Part shown: one piece after another, positions 22,175 through 34,236 of the stretch | How positions within the stretch are numbered: the first letter of the stretch is position 1 | Layout of the letters: the number at the start of each line of letters is the position of its first letter | Assembly (NCBI GenBank): GCA_947172415.1 | Contig: OX359200.1 | Location: 7,448,001-7,512,000 of the forward strand | DNA length: 64,000 bases | Reading direction: 5' to 3' | Source of the DNA: Chondrosia reniformis | Lineage: Eukaryota > Porifera > Demospongiae > Chondrillida > Chondrillidae | Notes under the pieces: model-generated | The model's database searches: none | What the model was told of the DNA's origin: nothing | What the model saw: only the letters and a program-made list of their open reading frames with translations | Position numbers and translations under genes: made by a program

Positions 22175-24112
22175 TCAGTGATAAGCAATGTACTCAAGCA
22201 GTCCCTTGGGGAGCCTAACAGCTCTGTAGTTAATCCTATTTGCTACTACTGACACAGCAGAGAGCTCCTCCAGGGTAAAGTGCGATCGAAACACTTGCTT
22301 CAAAAAGCTTGAGTCAAGTTTGCACTTTCCCTGTTTCTCCATCTCAGAGACGATGTCCAGGGCAGTGTGACCCTCGTAGTTGGAGGCAAACAGCAGTGCT
22401 CCTGAGGCAGCCAGCAGCTCAATGCACTTCTTGGCACCATACCCCCTCATCTGAACGGCCAGATGCAGAGGAAACTGTCTATCTTTGTCGTACACCTGGA
22501 GAGGACAGCCAGCATCAAGGAGCAACTTTAGAACCCTGTCCAAAGGGAGAGGTAGCTCGTCTATTGCTTTGTGAATAGCTTCATTGCGATCAAAGTTCTT
22601 TAGACAGGCCAGGACCGGAGAACATGGAACACGGCACTTGTTGCTAATTTCTATCAATTCCTGTACAGCTAGCTCTATATTATCCTGTTCCTTCTCCAAC
22701 AAAACTGCATCCTTCTTCTGCCGAAGAGCGTCACATATCAGCAGCCACACTCCCAGCATGCGGCAAAGTGCACACACAATCTCCATTTCAGAGGTCTTTG
22801 AGTCGCGAGCCATTTCCAGCTCTTGAAGACCCCACTTGAAGAAGAGGGGTAGGGTGGGGTAGTACTGGCCCTCCAGCATGGTGTAGAAGCCCTTGATTGC
22901 AAACAGCAAGTCCTCCACTATTTGCAGTTCAAAGGCAATCCGAGCTGCCTTGTCAAACTCCAGCGATCGCAACCACACTTCTTCGCAAGCTTGAAACTTT
23001 TTCAGCTCAATGAGTGTGTCTCCGAACCCTCGCAGGGTGAAGGCGGTGCTGGGATGATGTGCTCCAAGAATCCTCTCAAATATGACGGCACAGAATGCCA
23101 AGCAAGTCTCGTCACTCTCGTCTATTGCCCGCACTTCGGAGATGGTTTGTGGGTCTGACAAGTTCTGGTATATTGCATCATCCGAGGTGTAATTCGGTAT
23201 CTCTTGCGGGTGAGCCTGCTTCAGCTGCACTGCCTTGCTCCACGCGGTGGAGGAGTTTCGGTGCATCGTACTCATGGCCTTTCTGGCTCCCAGCAGCAGG
23301 TAGCAGTCGTACTGCTCATGTGAGCTTATATCAAACACTTGGAAAAGATATTCCATCAACTTGTCATGACCATGACATGCGGCCAGCATGCAGGGAGTGT
23401 GACCAAGTGTGTTCTTGGCATTCTTGGCACCGGCCTCGACCAACATCTTGCAAACAGCCTTATCGCCTGATTCCACTGCTATGTGAAGGGGTGTGTCCTT
23501 GTTCCTGCCCATCTCATTCACACTGGCCCCTTTGGAGATGAGGTACTTGGCGCAGTCCATTCGCTTCATGGCGGCCGCAATGCCGAGGGGCGATTGACCG
23601 CAGTGGTTTGGCACGTGAATGTCAGCACCTTTCTCTTGCAAATACTTGACCACATTCAAGTGCCCGTCGTAGGCTGCTCCTCTGATGGGCGTGGACTGGG
23701 ACTTGGTGCCGTGGTTGATGTCCGCGCCCTGCTCCACCAGATACTTGACGATGCTTAGCTTGCCCAAAGTGGCGCTCGTCCAAAGCGCTGTAGCGCCCTC
23801 TATGACCGACTCGTCGATGACAACGGAAGTCGCCTGCTCCAGATTAAGGATTTTTGAGTACGATTTGACGATATACTTGACAATATCCGTGTGGCCCCTT
23901 TGCGCAGCTAGTACCAATGGAGAACTACCTCTAGGTTGAGAAGCAGTGGAAATGGCGGATTCGAAATGAGACTTTAAGGATTCGCTCTCTAAACGTTTTT
24001 TTAAAGCCTTCAGATTTCCATCTTCGATGTTACTGATAATCTTATTGATGGCTGATACAGGACGACGATTAAAGTACCTTTGCTTACAGGAGCACAATAT
24101 TTCCTCGGCCAT
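22175..24112 (-). CDS. FEM1 ankyrin-repeat substrate receptor of the CUL2 ubiquitin ligase
   Basis: FEM1 proteins recognise C-terminal degrons and dock onto CUL2-Elongin through a VHL-box. This single uninterrupted exon starts at ATG 24112 (ACAAAATGGCCGAGG); no ATG lies upstream in frame. It has at least six N-terminal ankyrin repeats (PLVLAAQRGHTDIVKYIV, ALWTSATLGKLSIVKYLVEQ, PIRGAAYDGHLNVVKYLQEK, PLHIAVESGDKAVCKMLVEA). A TPR-like middle follows (ILGAHHPSTAFTLRGFGDTL), then two further ankyrin repeats near the C-terminus (FPLHLAVQ). The length (645 residues) matches FEM1A/B/C, and I cannot assign a vertebrate paralogue. Lack of introns is unusual beside its neighbours. Confidence 0.9.
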   Translation of the reverse strand: MAEEILCSCKQRYFNRRPVSAINKIISNIEDGNLKALKKRLESESLKSHFESAISTASQPRGSSPLVLAAQRGHTDIVKYIVKSYSKILNLEQATSVVIDESVIEGATALWTSATLGKLSIVKYLVEQGADINHGTKSQSTPIRGAAYDGHLNVVKYLQEKGADIHVPNHCGQSPLGIAAAMKRMDCAKYLISKGASVNEMGRNKDTPLHIAVESGDKAVCKMLVEAGAKNAKNTLGHTPCMLAACHGHDKLMEYLFQVFDISSHEQYDCYLLLGARKAMSTMHRNSSTAWSKAVQLKQAHPQEIPNYTSDDAIYQNLSDPQTISEVRAIDESDETCLAFCAVIFERILGAHHPSTAFTLRGFGDTLIELKKFQACEEVWLRSLEFDKAARIAFELQIVEDLLFAIKGFYTMLEGQYYPTLPLFFKWGLQELEMARDSKTSEMEIVCALCRMLGVWLLICDALRQKKDAVLLEKEQDNIELAVQELIEISNKCRVPCSPVLACLKNFDRNEAIHKAIDELPLPLDRVLKLLLDAGCPLQVYDKDRQFPLHLAVQMRGYGAKKCIELLAASGALLFASNYEGHTALDIVSEMEKQGKCKLDSSFLKQVFRSHFTLEELSAVSVVANRINYRAVRLPKGLLEYIAYH

Positions 24113-24255
24113 TTTGTGTCGCACGTGATTCTACTGTAGCTAGCTGTCAGAAATCAGATATTTTGAGATACAGAAATCGAATGATGAATAAAAGTTAGTG
24201 GTGCTTTACAAAAAGGTTAATTTAAAATGAGATAAAAACAATGATAAACACATAA

Positions 24256-25486
24256 TCAATTTTCAGTCATGAAAGTATTCAAATCAACTGGAACATCGTT
24301 TGCTTCGTTTCTTTGTGCTGAGTTTGTCAACTTTACTGGAAACTTTGAGAGCCTGAACAGAAGTGAAACACATCACTGACACACCCCTAATACTCTACTA
24401 GTGACATGCCCCTAATACTCTACTAGTGACACACCCCTAATACTCTACTAGTGACATGCCCCTAATACTCTACTAGTGACATGCCCCTAATACTCTACTA
24501 GTGACACGTCCCTAATACTCTACTAGTGACACACCCCTAATACTCTACTAGTGACATACCCCTAATACTCTACTAGTGACACACCCCTAATACTCTACTA
24601 GTGACACACCCCTAATACTCTACTAGTGACATGCCCCTAATACTCTACTAGTGACACACCCCTAATACTCTACTAGTGACATGCCCCTAATACTCTACTA
24701 GTGACACACCCCTAATACTCTACTAGTGACACGCCCCCACAACAACACTCACTTCAGTCCCCTTCCGTAGTAGAGATCCCTTTTTGGAGCAGCTCGTTGG
24801 TCCTTCAAGCTGCCTCCCTCCTTCTCCCTTGCCGGGGCCACCTGCCCCTGGAGGTAGTAGCTGAGATTCAGTCTGTGCGGAGGCTCCCGGAGGATCTCCT
24901 TTAGCAACCTCTTTTGATCGTGTTTGTCTTCGCAGGCCGACAGCCTCTCTGATTGTGAGGCCATCTGGTTGCTAGGGCGATGATCAAGGGAGGAATCAGA
25001 CACAGCTCTGAGACGAATATGTGGGAGGAACCTGTTGCTATGCAACCGCACTGTTTTGGTGCTAGAGGTCCCTACCAAATAAGGAGATGCTTCATTCAAT
25101 GGAAAGGATTTGTATTGAGTGGTTGCATTGAAGAAACCTCCTACTAGACCTGGTTCTGCTTTGGTGCTGGCAACTCTATCCAGCGCCTCCTAACAGAAAC
25201 ACAGTCTGTGATAACACACAGTGCACATTCATTTAAATGTACAAATTACAACCCATTCTATTTGTGCAGCTGGTTCAACTCAACTAACTTTGTGTTTAAA
25301 GTTCATTCTCGCCCTCTCGCTCTGTGAACTGGAGTATGGCTTCGTGGCGCGCTGCAAGAGATAGCTGGAGAGTGGAGTGGAGATCGAACGCGGTCTGGAA
25401 ACATATTTCCGTCCACGCAGACCGGTCGGACGCGGGCTGGCTTCGCGACTGAGTGCCAAGTTAGAGTGGTCGGCTTTCTGCTGCAT
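24256..25486 (-). CDS. Orphan basic, low-complexity protein, three exons
   Basis: I do not recognise this protein. Exon 1 starts at ATG 25486 (MQQKADHSNLALSREASPRP) and ends in ARMNFKHK at a GTTAGT donor. Exon 2 begins EALDRVASTKAEPGLVGGFF and ends YYGRGL with a phase-2 GTGAGT donor. Exon 3, after the minisatellite intron, reads LSKFPVKLTNSAQRNEANDV and stops at 24256-24258. The product is about 215 residues, rich in Arg, Ser and Pro, with no membrane span or known domain. The conserved-looking patch is REPPHRLNLSYYLQGQV. It is head-to-head with SPG7, with 23 bp between the start codons. Clean splice sites and an open frame through all three exons support a real gene. Confidence 0.6.
24370..24735 (+). 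repeat. 25-bp intronic minisatellite in the orphan gene, about 14 units
   Basis: The unit is TGACATGCCCCTAATACTCT plus ACTAG, with small C/T and G/A variants. It fills the second intron of the orphan gene. Confidence 0.93.
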
Positions 25487-25509
25487 TTAGAAATGGTCAC
25501 GTGACACAA
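25487..25509. promoter_or_regulatory. 23-bp divergent gap with perfect E-box palindrome GTCACGTGAC
   Basis: The gap between the orphan-gene ATG (25486) and the SPG7 ATG (25510) contains the ten-base palindrome GTCACGTGAC at 25496-25505. This is the core of CLEAR/USF-type bHLH-zip sites. A palindrome centred between two start codons would suit a bidirectional activator site. Confidence 0.6.
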
Positions 25510-28548
<3,039 letters not shown>

Positions 28549-28663
28549 TCACTTGCCATATGAAACACTTGTGGTTTTTTATATCAACTGTGAGTATTTC
28601 ATTAAATACGGCGCACTTATCTCGGTTTGTTTGTGGTCCATTGTGGTCTTTCGCTAGCGCAAG

Positions 28664-29671
28664 ATGCCTCGTGTCGTGCATGATCAGAAAACAAAATACG
28701 AAGGAGATGAGCTCTTCAAAAAGCTCTGCCAAGAACACGATGTAACTGCGCGATAGCTCATAGCAAAGCTCACTCGCTTAATCGTCTCCTTTCTGGCTTT
28801 AGATTCGATATACGGCCGTCAGAGACAAGTCTATCGAAGAGAGACGGGAAAGATTCACAGAAGACGTGAAGCAGGGACACACTCAAATAGTAAGCTTTCG
28901 GATCTCTCTACATCAGCCATGTATCGCTGTACAGACCTCTCTTAGCCAGCCATGTCTCGCTGTACAGACCTCTCTTAGCCAGCCATGTCTCGCTGTACAG
29001 ACCTCTCTTAGCCAGCCATGTCTCGCTGTACAGACCTCTCTTAACCAGCCATGTCTCGCTGTACAGACCTCTCTTAGCCAGCCATGTCTACTGTATGTAT
29101 ATATACTATTGTTCTTCAGACTTTTGTATCAACTGGAACAAACATTTCTCTTCAATTTGTTGCCCGAGGACTATATGGTGACAAGCTACAGAGCGCTCCT
29201 TCAAAAGAACAAGTTGACTTTGATCGAGAATCTGGCAAAGTACTACTTTCAATAATGTGGTACTTGTAGTCGTGGTTACTGTTTGTGTGTGCATGTATAT
29301 ACAGGTGCACTTGGCAGCCTCTCTAATATTAAACGGTGTTTGTGTCAAGTTTGTTGGATGGATTGATATGGACACCTTGAACGGAAAGGCACAACTCTTA
29401 TTTGATGAAGAAAGAGCTAAAGTGAGTGCCTCGAGGAAAGTACAAGAGAAAGCCTTCACATTCTCTTGTGCTCATATAGAAAGAAGATAAGTTGATGAAG
29501 GAGAGCATTGAGCTAGCTCAGGAAAAGCAACGGCAGTTTGATGAGCGACTTTGGAAGGAACAGCAAACCAGAAAGATGAATGAGGTACATCAGTACAATA
29601 ACTAGGTCATGTGACTTGAATTAGCTCCTCCCACTTCCTAGGGTGCCTTAGCTCAGTCAGGAACTTCCTGA
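28664..29671 (+). CDS. CBFB: Core-binding factor beta subunit (Runx partner)
   Basis: CBF-beta does not bind DNA. It heterodimerises with Runx factors, raises their DNA affinity and shields them from degradation. Exon 1 (ATG 28664) encodes MPRVVHDQKTKYEGDELFKK. Later exons carry ERRERFTEDVKQG, FVSTGTNISLQFVARGLYG, FDRESGK, LAASLILNGVCVKFVGWIDM and FDEERAKKEDKLMKESIELA, and a last short exon ends GALAQSGTS. The whole CBF-beta fold is present, including the conserved GTNISLQF and NGVCV strands. The protein is about 175 residues, near the 182 of human. One intron holds a 33-bp minisatellite that stays in frame. Confidence 0.95.
28900..29092 (+). repeat. 33-bp intronic minisatellite in CBFB, about 5-6 units
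   Basis: Units contain CAGCCATGTCTCGCTGTACA and GACCTCTCTTAGC. The 33-nt length keeps all frames aligned between units. Confidence 0.92.
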
Positions 29672-29803
29672 AAACTATAAGTTACAGAAATGGCATTTTC
29701 ACTTTCAGATATCAAAGAACATGATTCACTAGAGACACTCACTACAAAATGTATTAGTAATTTCGTGTATTGTCATAATTGAACAAGTAAAACTTTATAC
29801 AAC

Positions 29804-30537
29804 TTAATCAGTTTCATTGTCGTCACTCGGATGCTTCCTTTTTCTCATGTTGCGAGTGATTGATGAGGTTTGGAGCTGGAAGCATCGCCCCGTGATCCAC
29901 ATGTCAAAGGCTGTCACCCCACCTCTCCCTAATTTAAATAATTTCTTTTCCGATTCGTCCATTTTTACCATCAATTCTGAACTGTCTGCTTTTAAACTGT
30001 TTTGTGACAAATCCATTATTTTGCGAAAACGATTCAGAAATGCCTGCAGTAAAGATACGAAAGGCAGGAACTCCTCGATCGACCTGCACGAGGTTAACTC
30101 ACTGTAAGAAGAGCCTTTGCGATTGCCTCATTCTCCGAAAAGTTGAATTCTAGCATCTTAATTCCGGATCCGTAATAATACGGACCCAATTTGTGAAGGT
30201 TGATAACACTCGCATCAGCACGAATGACGTCTCTGTACGCATCTTTATACGCTTTGGGAAGTTCTACTGAAACTATCTGTCTCCTCCTGCTGCACAGCAC
30301 TCGAGCCATCCACTGGGGGAGCTCCATCTTCACCCCTACCGCTATGTGCTCGTCGCTACTGCCCGCCGCAAGGAACCCCAACCGGTAGACGGGCATCTCA
30401 AACCGGCAGAGGATCTTGGTATCGCTGGAGAGAATGTCGTCCGTGTCCCAGTAGTCGTCGATCCGTCGTACCGCGGCTGTGGGTCTCTGCTGGGCGGACA
30501 GGAAGGATGGAGTGTCTGCTGAAAAGCTTTCAGACAT
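29804..30537 (-). CDS. GINS3: GINS complex subunit 3 (PSF3)
   Basis: Psf3 is part of the GINS tetramer of the CMG replicative helicase. Exon 1 (30537) encodes MSESFSADTPSFLSAQQRP, DDYWDTDDILSSDTKI, KMELPQWMARVLCSRR, VSVELPKAYKDAYRDVIRAD and NLHKLGPYYYGSGIKML. Exon 2 has AFLNRFRKIMDLSQNSLK and ends with a basic tail MRKRKHPSDDNETD. The LPxWMA, SVELPKxY and LHKxGPYYYG segments are characteristic of Psf3. A single short intron interrupts the gene. Confidence 0.95.
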
Positions 30538-30584
30538 GCCTTTCGAGTAAAGCGCGCATTTTGTGTGATTTCGTAAGGTAGAAA
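30538..30584. promoter_or_regulatory. 47-bp divergent promoter, GINS3 / POP4
   Basis: This 47-bp gap between opposed start codons contains AGCGCGCATTTTGTG (about 30551-30565), a GC-rich core of the kind E2F/DP can bind. POP4 starts in AAAATGGCTG. The E2F reading is tentative. Confidence 0.45.
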
Positions 30585-31571
30585 ATGGCTGCCGAGTCTA
30601 GTGGTAATTACTTGACAGCTCCTTTGCAGGCAAATGTTTTGGAAACACTTCCAACCTCGGTAAGCTGTGAAGCATCTAGTACTTCCCTATCTCTAACAGT
30701 TGCCATCTCCTTAGATGGGAACGTGCGATGCTGAAAGTGTAGTTGAGACATTTCTAAAGACCACGGTGGAGACAAAGAAGATTGAACAAGGAGTGTTGCG
30801 TGATCTCAGAAAGAATGTATGTCTTGCCATGCCTTGTGTACTGTGCTCACAGCGTGTATGTCCACTGGTTGCTAGGTGATCATGATGTCTGCTGGTAAGA
30901 GAAAGAGGAGACAACCACATCAAAGACCTTTTAAAAGAAAGATTACTTCTAAAGAGGCGAAACAACTTGGCATTTATGACATCCCTAAAGAAGAGCTCAA
31001 GTAACTTGTTATTTCATGTAATGTTGAAGTGTCATTTGAGTGTCCATTGCTTGTTAGATATGACCTCTACTTGGCACTCCACCGACTCTGGTGTGACTAT
31101 GTGACTGACTTGCTGCAACTGGACAGGGAGAAACCCCCTAACACTGTCACTATGGCAACCAAAATGACTAGGGCAGACTATCATGGATCGCTTCTTAAAG
31201 GTAAGTGGGTGTGGTCATTCCAGTGGGTGTGGTCATTCCAGTGGGTGTGTCTCTGTATGCTCCCTGTCAATGCTCCAGTTGCTAGATCAAAGTGTCCCAG
31301 TTACGTGGGTCTAAAAGGGATCGTGTTGCAGGAGACATTAAACACTTTTAAACTTATCAGTTCTGACAACAAGTTGAGAAGTAAGGAAAATAATGTTGCT
31401 ATTGGTAGAGTTTGACCTTTGACCTCTCCCTCAGCCATCCCTAAAGGAGGAAGCGTCTTTAATTTTACACTGCATGGATTTGAATTTTGTATCCATGGCA
31501 ACCATATCAAACATAGAGCCAGCGAGAGGTCCTCAAAGAAATTCAAAGACAAGCAAACAATTGAACTGTAA
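30585..31571 (+). CDS. POP4: RNase P/MRP protein subunit POP4 (RPP29)
   Basis: Pop4/Rpp29 is the conserved Sm-like core protein of nuclear RNase P and RNase MRP. Exon 1 begins MAAESSGNYLTAPLQANVLE. Later exons carry VETFLKTTVETKKIEQG, RKRRQPHQRPFKRKITSKE, YDLYLALHRLWCDYVTDLL, and the domain core CPSYVGLKGIVLQETLNTF, then IPKGGSVFNFTLHGFEFCI and the ending RASERSSKKFKDKQTIEL. The SYVGLKGIVLQET and SERSxKKFK segments are diagnostic. It is tail-to-tail with RAB5IF. Confidence 0.95.
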
Positions 31572-31685
31572 TTATTCATCAAATTATTTCATTTTTATAC
31601 CTTTCCTATAATGATATAAATATTGTATACTAAACATTTATATAAGTAAGTGTTATTGATGGATTGTGCAAGAGTACTAGTGTCA

Positions 31686-32499
31686 CTACCCATCTTGAGC
31701 AGCTGTGAAGAAGACTATCCAGCTTATCTATATATGGAAGTAACAGGAAGTAGCGATGGAACAATCATGTTATATGTGGACACGTGCTCAGCTCACAAGG
31801 AATAGTGCGTAGGCGGACATGAATCCTTCCTTTGCCACTTCCCAGAGACCTCCCAGTTCCTCTGTGTCAACCTTCTGGTAGAGTGTCACGTACACCACCA
31901 CTGCTGCTGTAGTCAGAGCCACATATCTGATATACCATATATGGGAACATAATTGGTTTGACCCCAAACATAGATATTGCATCTCAGTTTGTAATCTGAT
32001 TGCTGTAGCAGTTATGTTATGTTGTTAAAAGTTATCTTGTAGTTTGCCAACACCCATTTTCTATTTCATCAGAACAAACATAAATGCTTAGTACTTTACA
32101 AACCCAGTTAATACTTGCGGCCAGCTTGAGGAAACAGTAAAATTAAAGACATTCCCTTCACATTAACATAACACACCATTTATACAACATATGAGTGTGT
32201 ACTCACGTTGTCATGGCAACAAAACCAGTCAGTTGCAGTAAGCCCATTGTCACGCCAAACACTATTGACAGGATTTGACGCAACCAGTACAGCACATCTA
32301 ACAGGTCGTCCTATATTAGCAGTACATTGCATGAATATTTAAAGATTGATGTGACATTTCCATATAAGGAATGAGCTACTCTATCGAAGGTAACCTTCAA
32401 GGCCAGTCTAACCTTGTCCTCCCACTGCTGAGCAGGACGCAGGACTTTCTGCCAAACAGGAATGCCTTCTTGAGAATCTACTGTTAGCCTTGCCTTCAT
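31686..32499 (-). CDS. RAB5IF: RAB5IF/OPTI (C20orf24-like) small membrane protein
   Basis: This small EMC6-like membrane protein is described as a respirasome assembly factor and as the OPTI subunit of the ER multipass translocon. Exon 1 (32499) encodes MKARLTVDSQEGIPVWQKVL, QQWEDK. Exon 2 has DDLLDVLYWLRQILSIVFGV and TGFVAMTT. Exon 3 has VALTTAAVVVYVTLY and GGLWEVAKEGFMSAYALFL. That exon seems to stop after LFLVS, but the stop lies in a GTGAGC donor. The true last exon is ISWIVFFTAAQDG, ending at 31686, which matches the WIIFYTA end of vertebrate proteins. Three membrane spans are visible. Confidence 0.9.
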
Positions 32500-34236
32500 A
32501 CTCTACAGTAAGTGTCAGTTACAAAACAGATTTGATAATAAACAGGAAATATTTGACCAAACTTTACATAACTTTCTGTTAGTTTTTGGTAGAAAAATTT
32601 AATTTTTTCAAATAAGTGAATTCCACAACAGCTGCAACTTAACAAATATGCAAATTGGCCTACCAGTAGCACTTAGTGTATACAATATCACTACATATTA
32701 AAGGTCTAATGACTTTAACTGGCAGTCAATCCCCGACAAGCCGTCTCCTTTATTTAAACATTTTCCATAATGGGAACAAGGGTCCTGAGTGATTTCACTA
32801 ATTTTGACCATTAATGGACATGGAATTTACATCAACTGCAATGGGATTATTTGGAGACCGCTAAAATATGCTGACATCATATAGGTCAGGCTCCTGTGCC
32901 AGGTACTGCCTGATGGCATTATCAGAAGTACATGTGTACATATCTGTTCCCCAAAGGATATTGGAAAGGAAGGTATTATCTTTCAACTGAATATATACAT
33001 ATATGCGTTTGTTTGGTTAATGTTTTTGTATTAATACTATGGAAAGGATCTAGCCATCACTGACCATATACGCAGAGTATTAGGAGTCTGTATAGGAGCA
33101 GGTTAACATTAGAGGAGCAAATAACTCATTGAGATGACTGGTCAAGTGATCTGTTTTGAGAGAATCTTAAAAGGATTTGTAAATTTTTGTCTCAAAATAT
33201 CTAAAACTTCACACACAAAGTGTGACCAGTGGAGAGAAAGTTTAATGACCCTATATACAGAGAGGTCTGGATGTTGCTAGATAAGTTCACTGCAAATTCA
33301 ATGTCTTAAAAAGTGTCTGAAAATGACTATTGAAAAACAGAGCTTGGTCCAACATCCTTATATGGACATAGGAGGATGGATGGATGGATGGATGGATGGA
33401 TGGATGGATGGATGGGTGGATGGGTGGATGGGTGGATGGATGGATGGATGGATGGATGGGTGGATGGATGAGTGGATGGATGGGTGGGTGGATGGGTGGA
33501 TGGATGGATTGTAACACTTGTGAAAATATTTTTATTAAATATCCAGCTGATACAGTGTGAAGCATGACTCCTGATTGTGTGTAAATGTCACAGATCCTTA
33601 TGTCAGATCAGTGCCAACCACAAGACAGTGCTAATGAGATGAAGACTCTAAATCTTCACAGATAACAAAAGGACATTCTACAACTTGCCAATTTGACTGA
33701 TGTTTGAAATCTTATACGGCTGTCATCTAAATACATTATTTCAATAGGTAAACAAATATTTTGATCATGCGACTGTCATGTGACACAAATACCTTGGCTG
33801 GAAGCTGCTTGTATACAAACTGACACTTAAGCCAATTACAACTCCCAATTCCAATCAGTCTGAATAATTTAATGATTGTAATTTATCTCATAACATTGAA
33901 GTCTAAACATATAAAGTTGCCATGGATACCCACTGGAGTACACAGTACGTATTTTAGAGTTTTCTCAATCCCACTTGGTCCAATAACCTCCCTCGCTTAG
34001 CAGCAATTTCTTGTCATAACTTCAAGTTAGTGAAACATCCACAAATGACTTGTTAAAAAAAGAATTTCCTTTTAAGGAGGTTCGTGGTTTTGCCTTAAGC
34101 AAGTTCCTTCAGTTTTATAAACAGATGATTTGTAAATCTCAACAGGTTTCCATCCGTCTATATAAGTATCTGTCAGTTTGACAGTCTTTAATTGTCAACA
34201 GAATCTCTTAAGACACTATACGGAGGAACCACCATC
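32500..34236. other. Gene-poor AT-rich stretch
   Basis: I see no coding exon, RNA gene or mobile element in these 1.7 kb. It holds one tetranucleotide microsatellite (33373-33510), a single X-box-like GTTGCCATGGATAC (33916-33929) and a TCATGTGA (33776-33783). Confidence 0.6.
33373..33510 (+). repeat. (ATGG)n microsatellite
   Basis: A tract of GGAT/GGGT tetranucleotides of about 35 units. The translated WMDG runs are artefacts. Confidence 0.95.

Noticed and set aside
24370-24735. CRISPR-like array of direct repeats
   Set aside because: The units are contiguous with no spacers and lie in a eukaryotic intron, so it is a minisatellite.
31788-31800. Truncated RAB5IF lacking its last membrane span
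   Set aside because: The stop lies within a GTGAGC donor. The last exon (ISWIVFFTA) is found downstream.
33287-33565. IHPSIHP / WMDG repeat proteins
   Set aside because: Translation of an (ATGG)n microsatellite on both strands.
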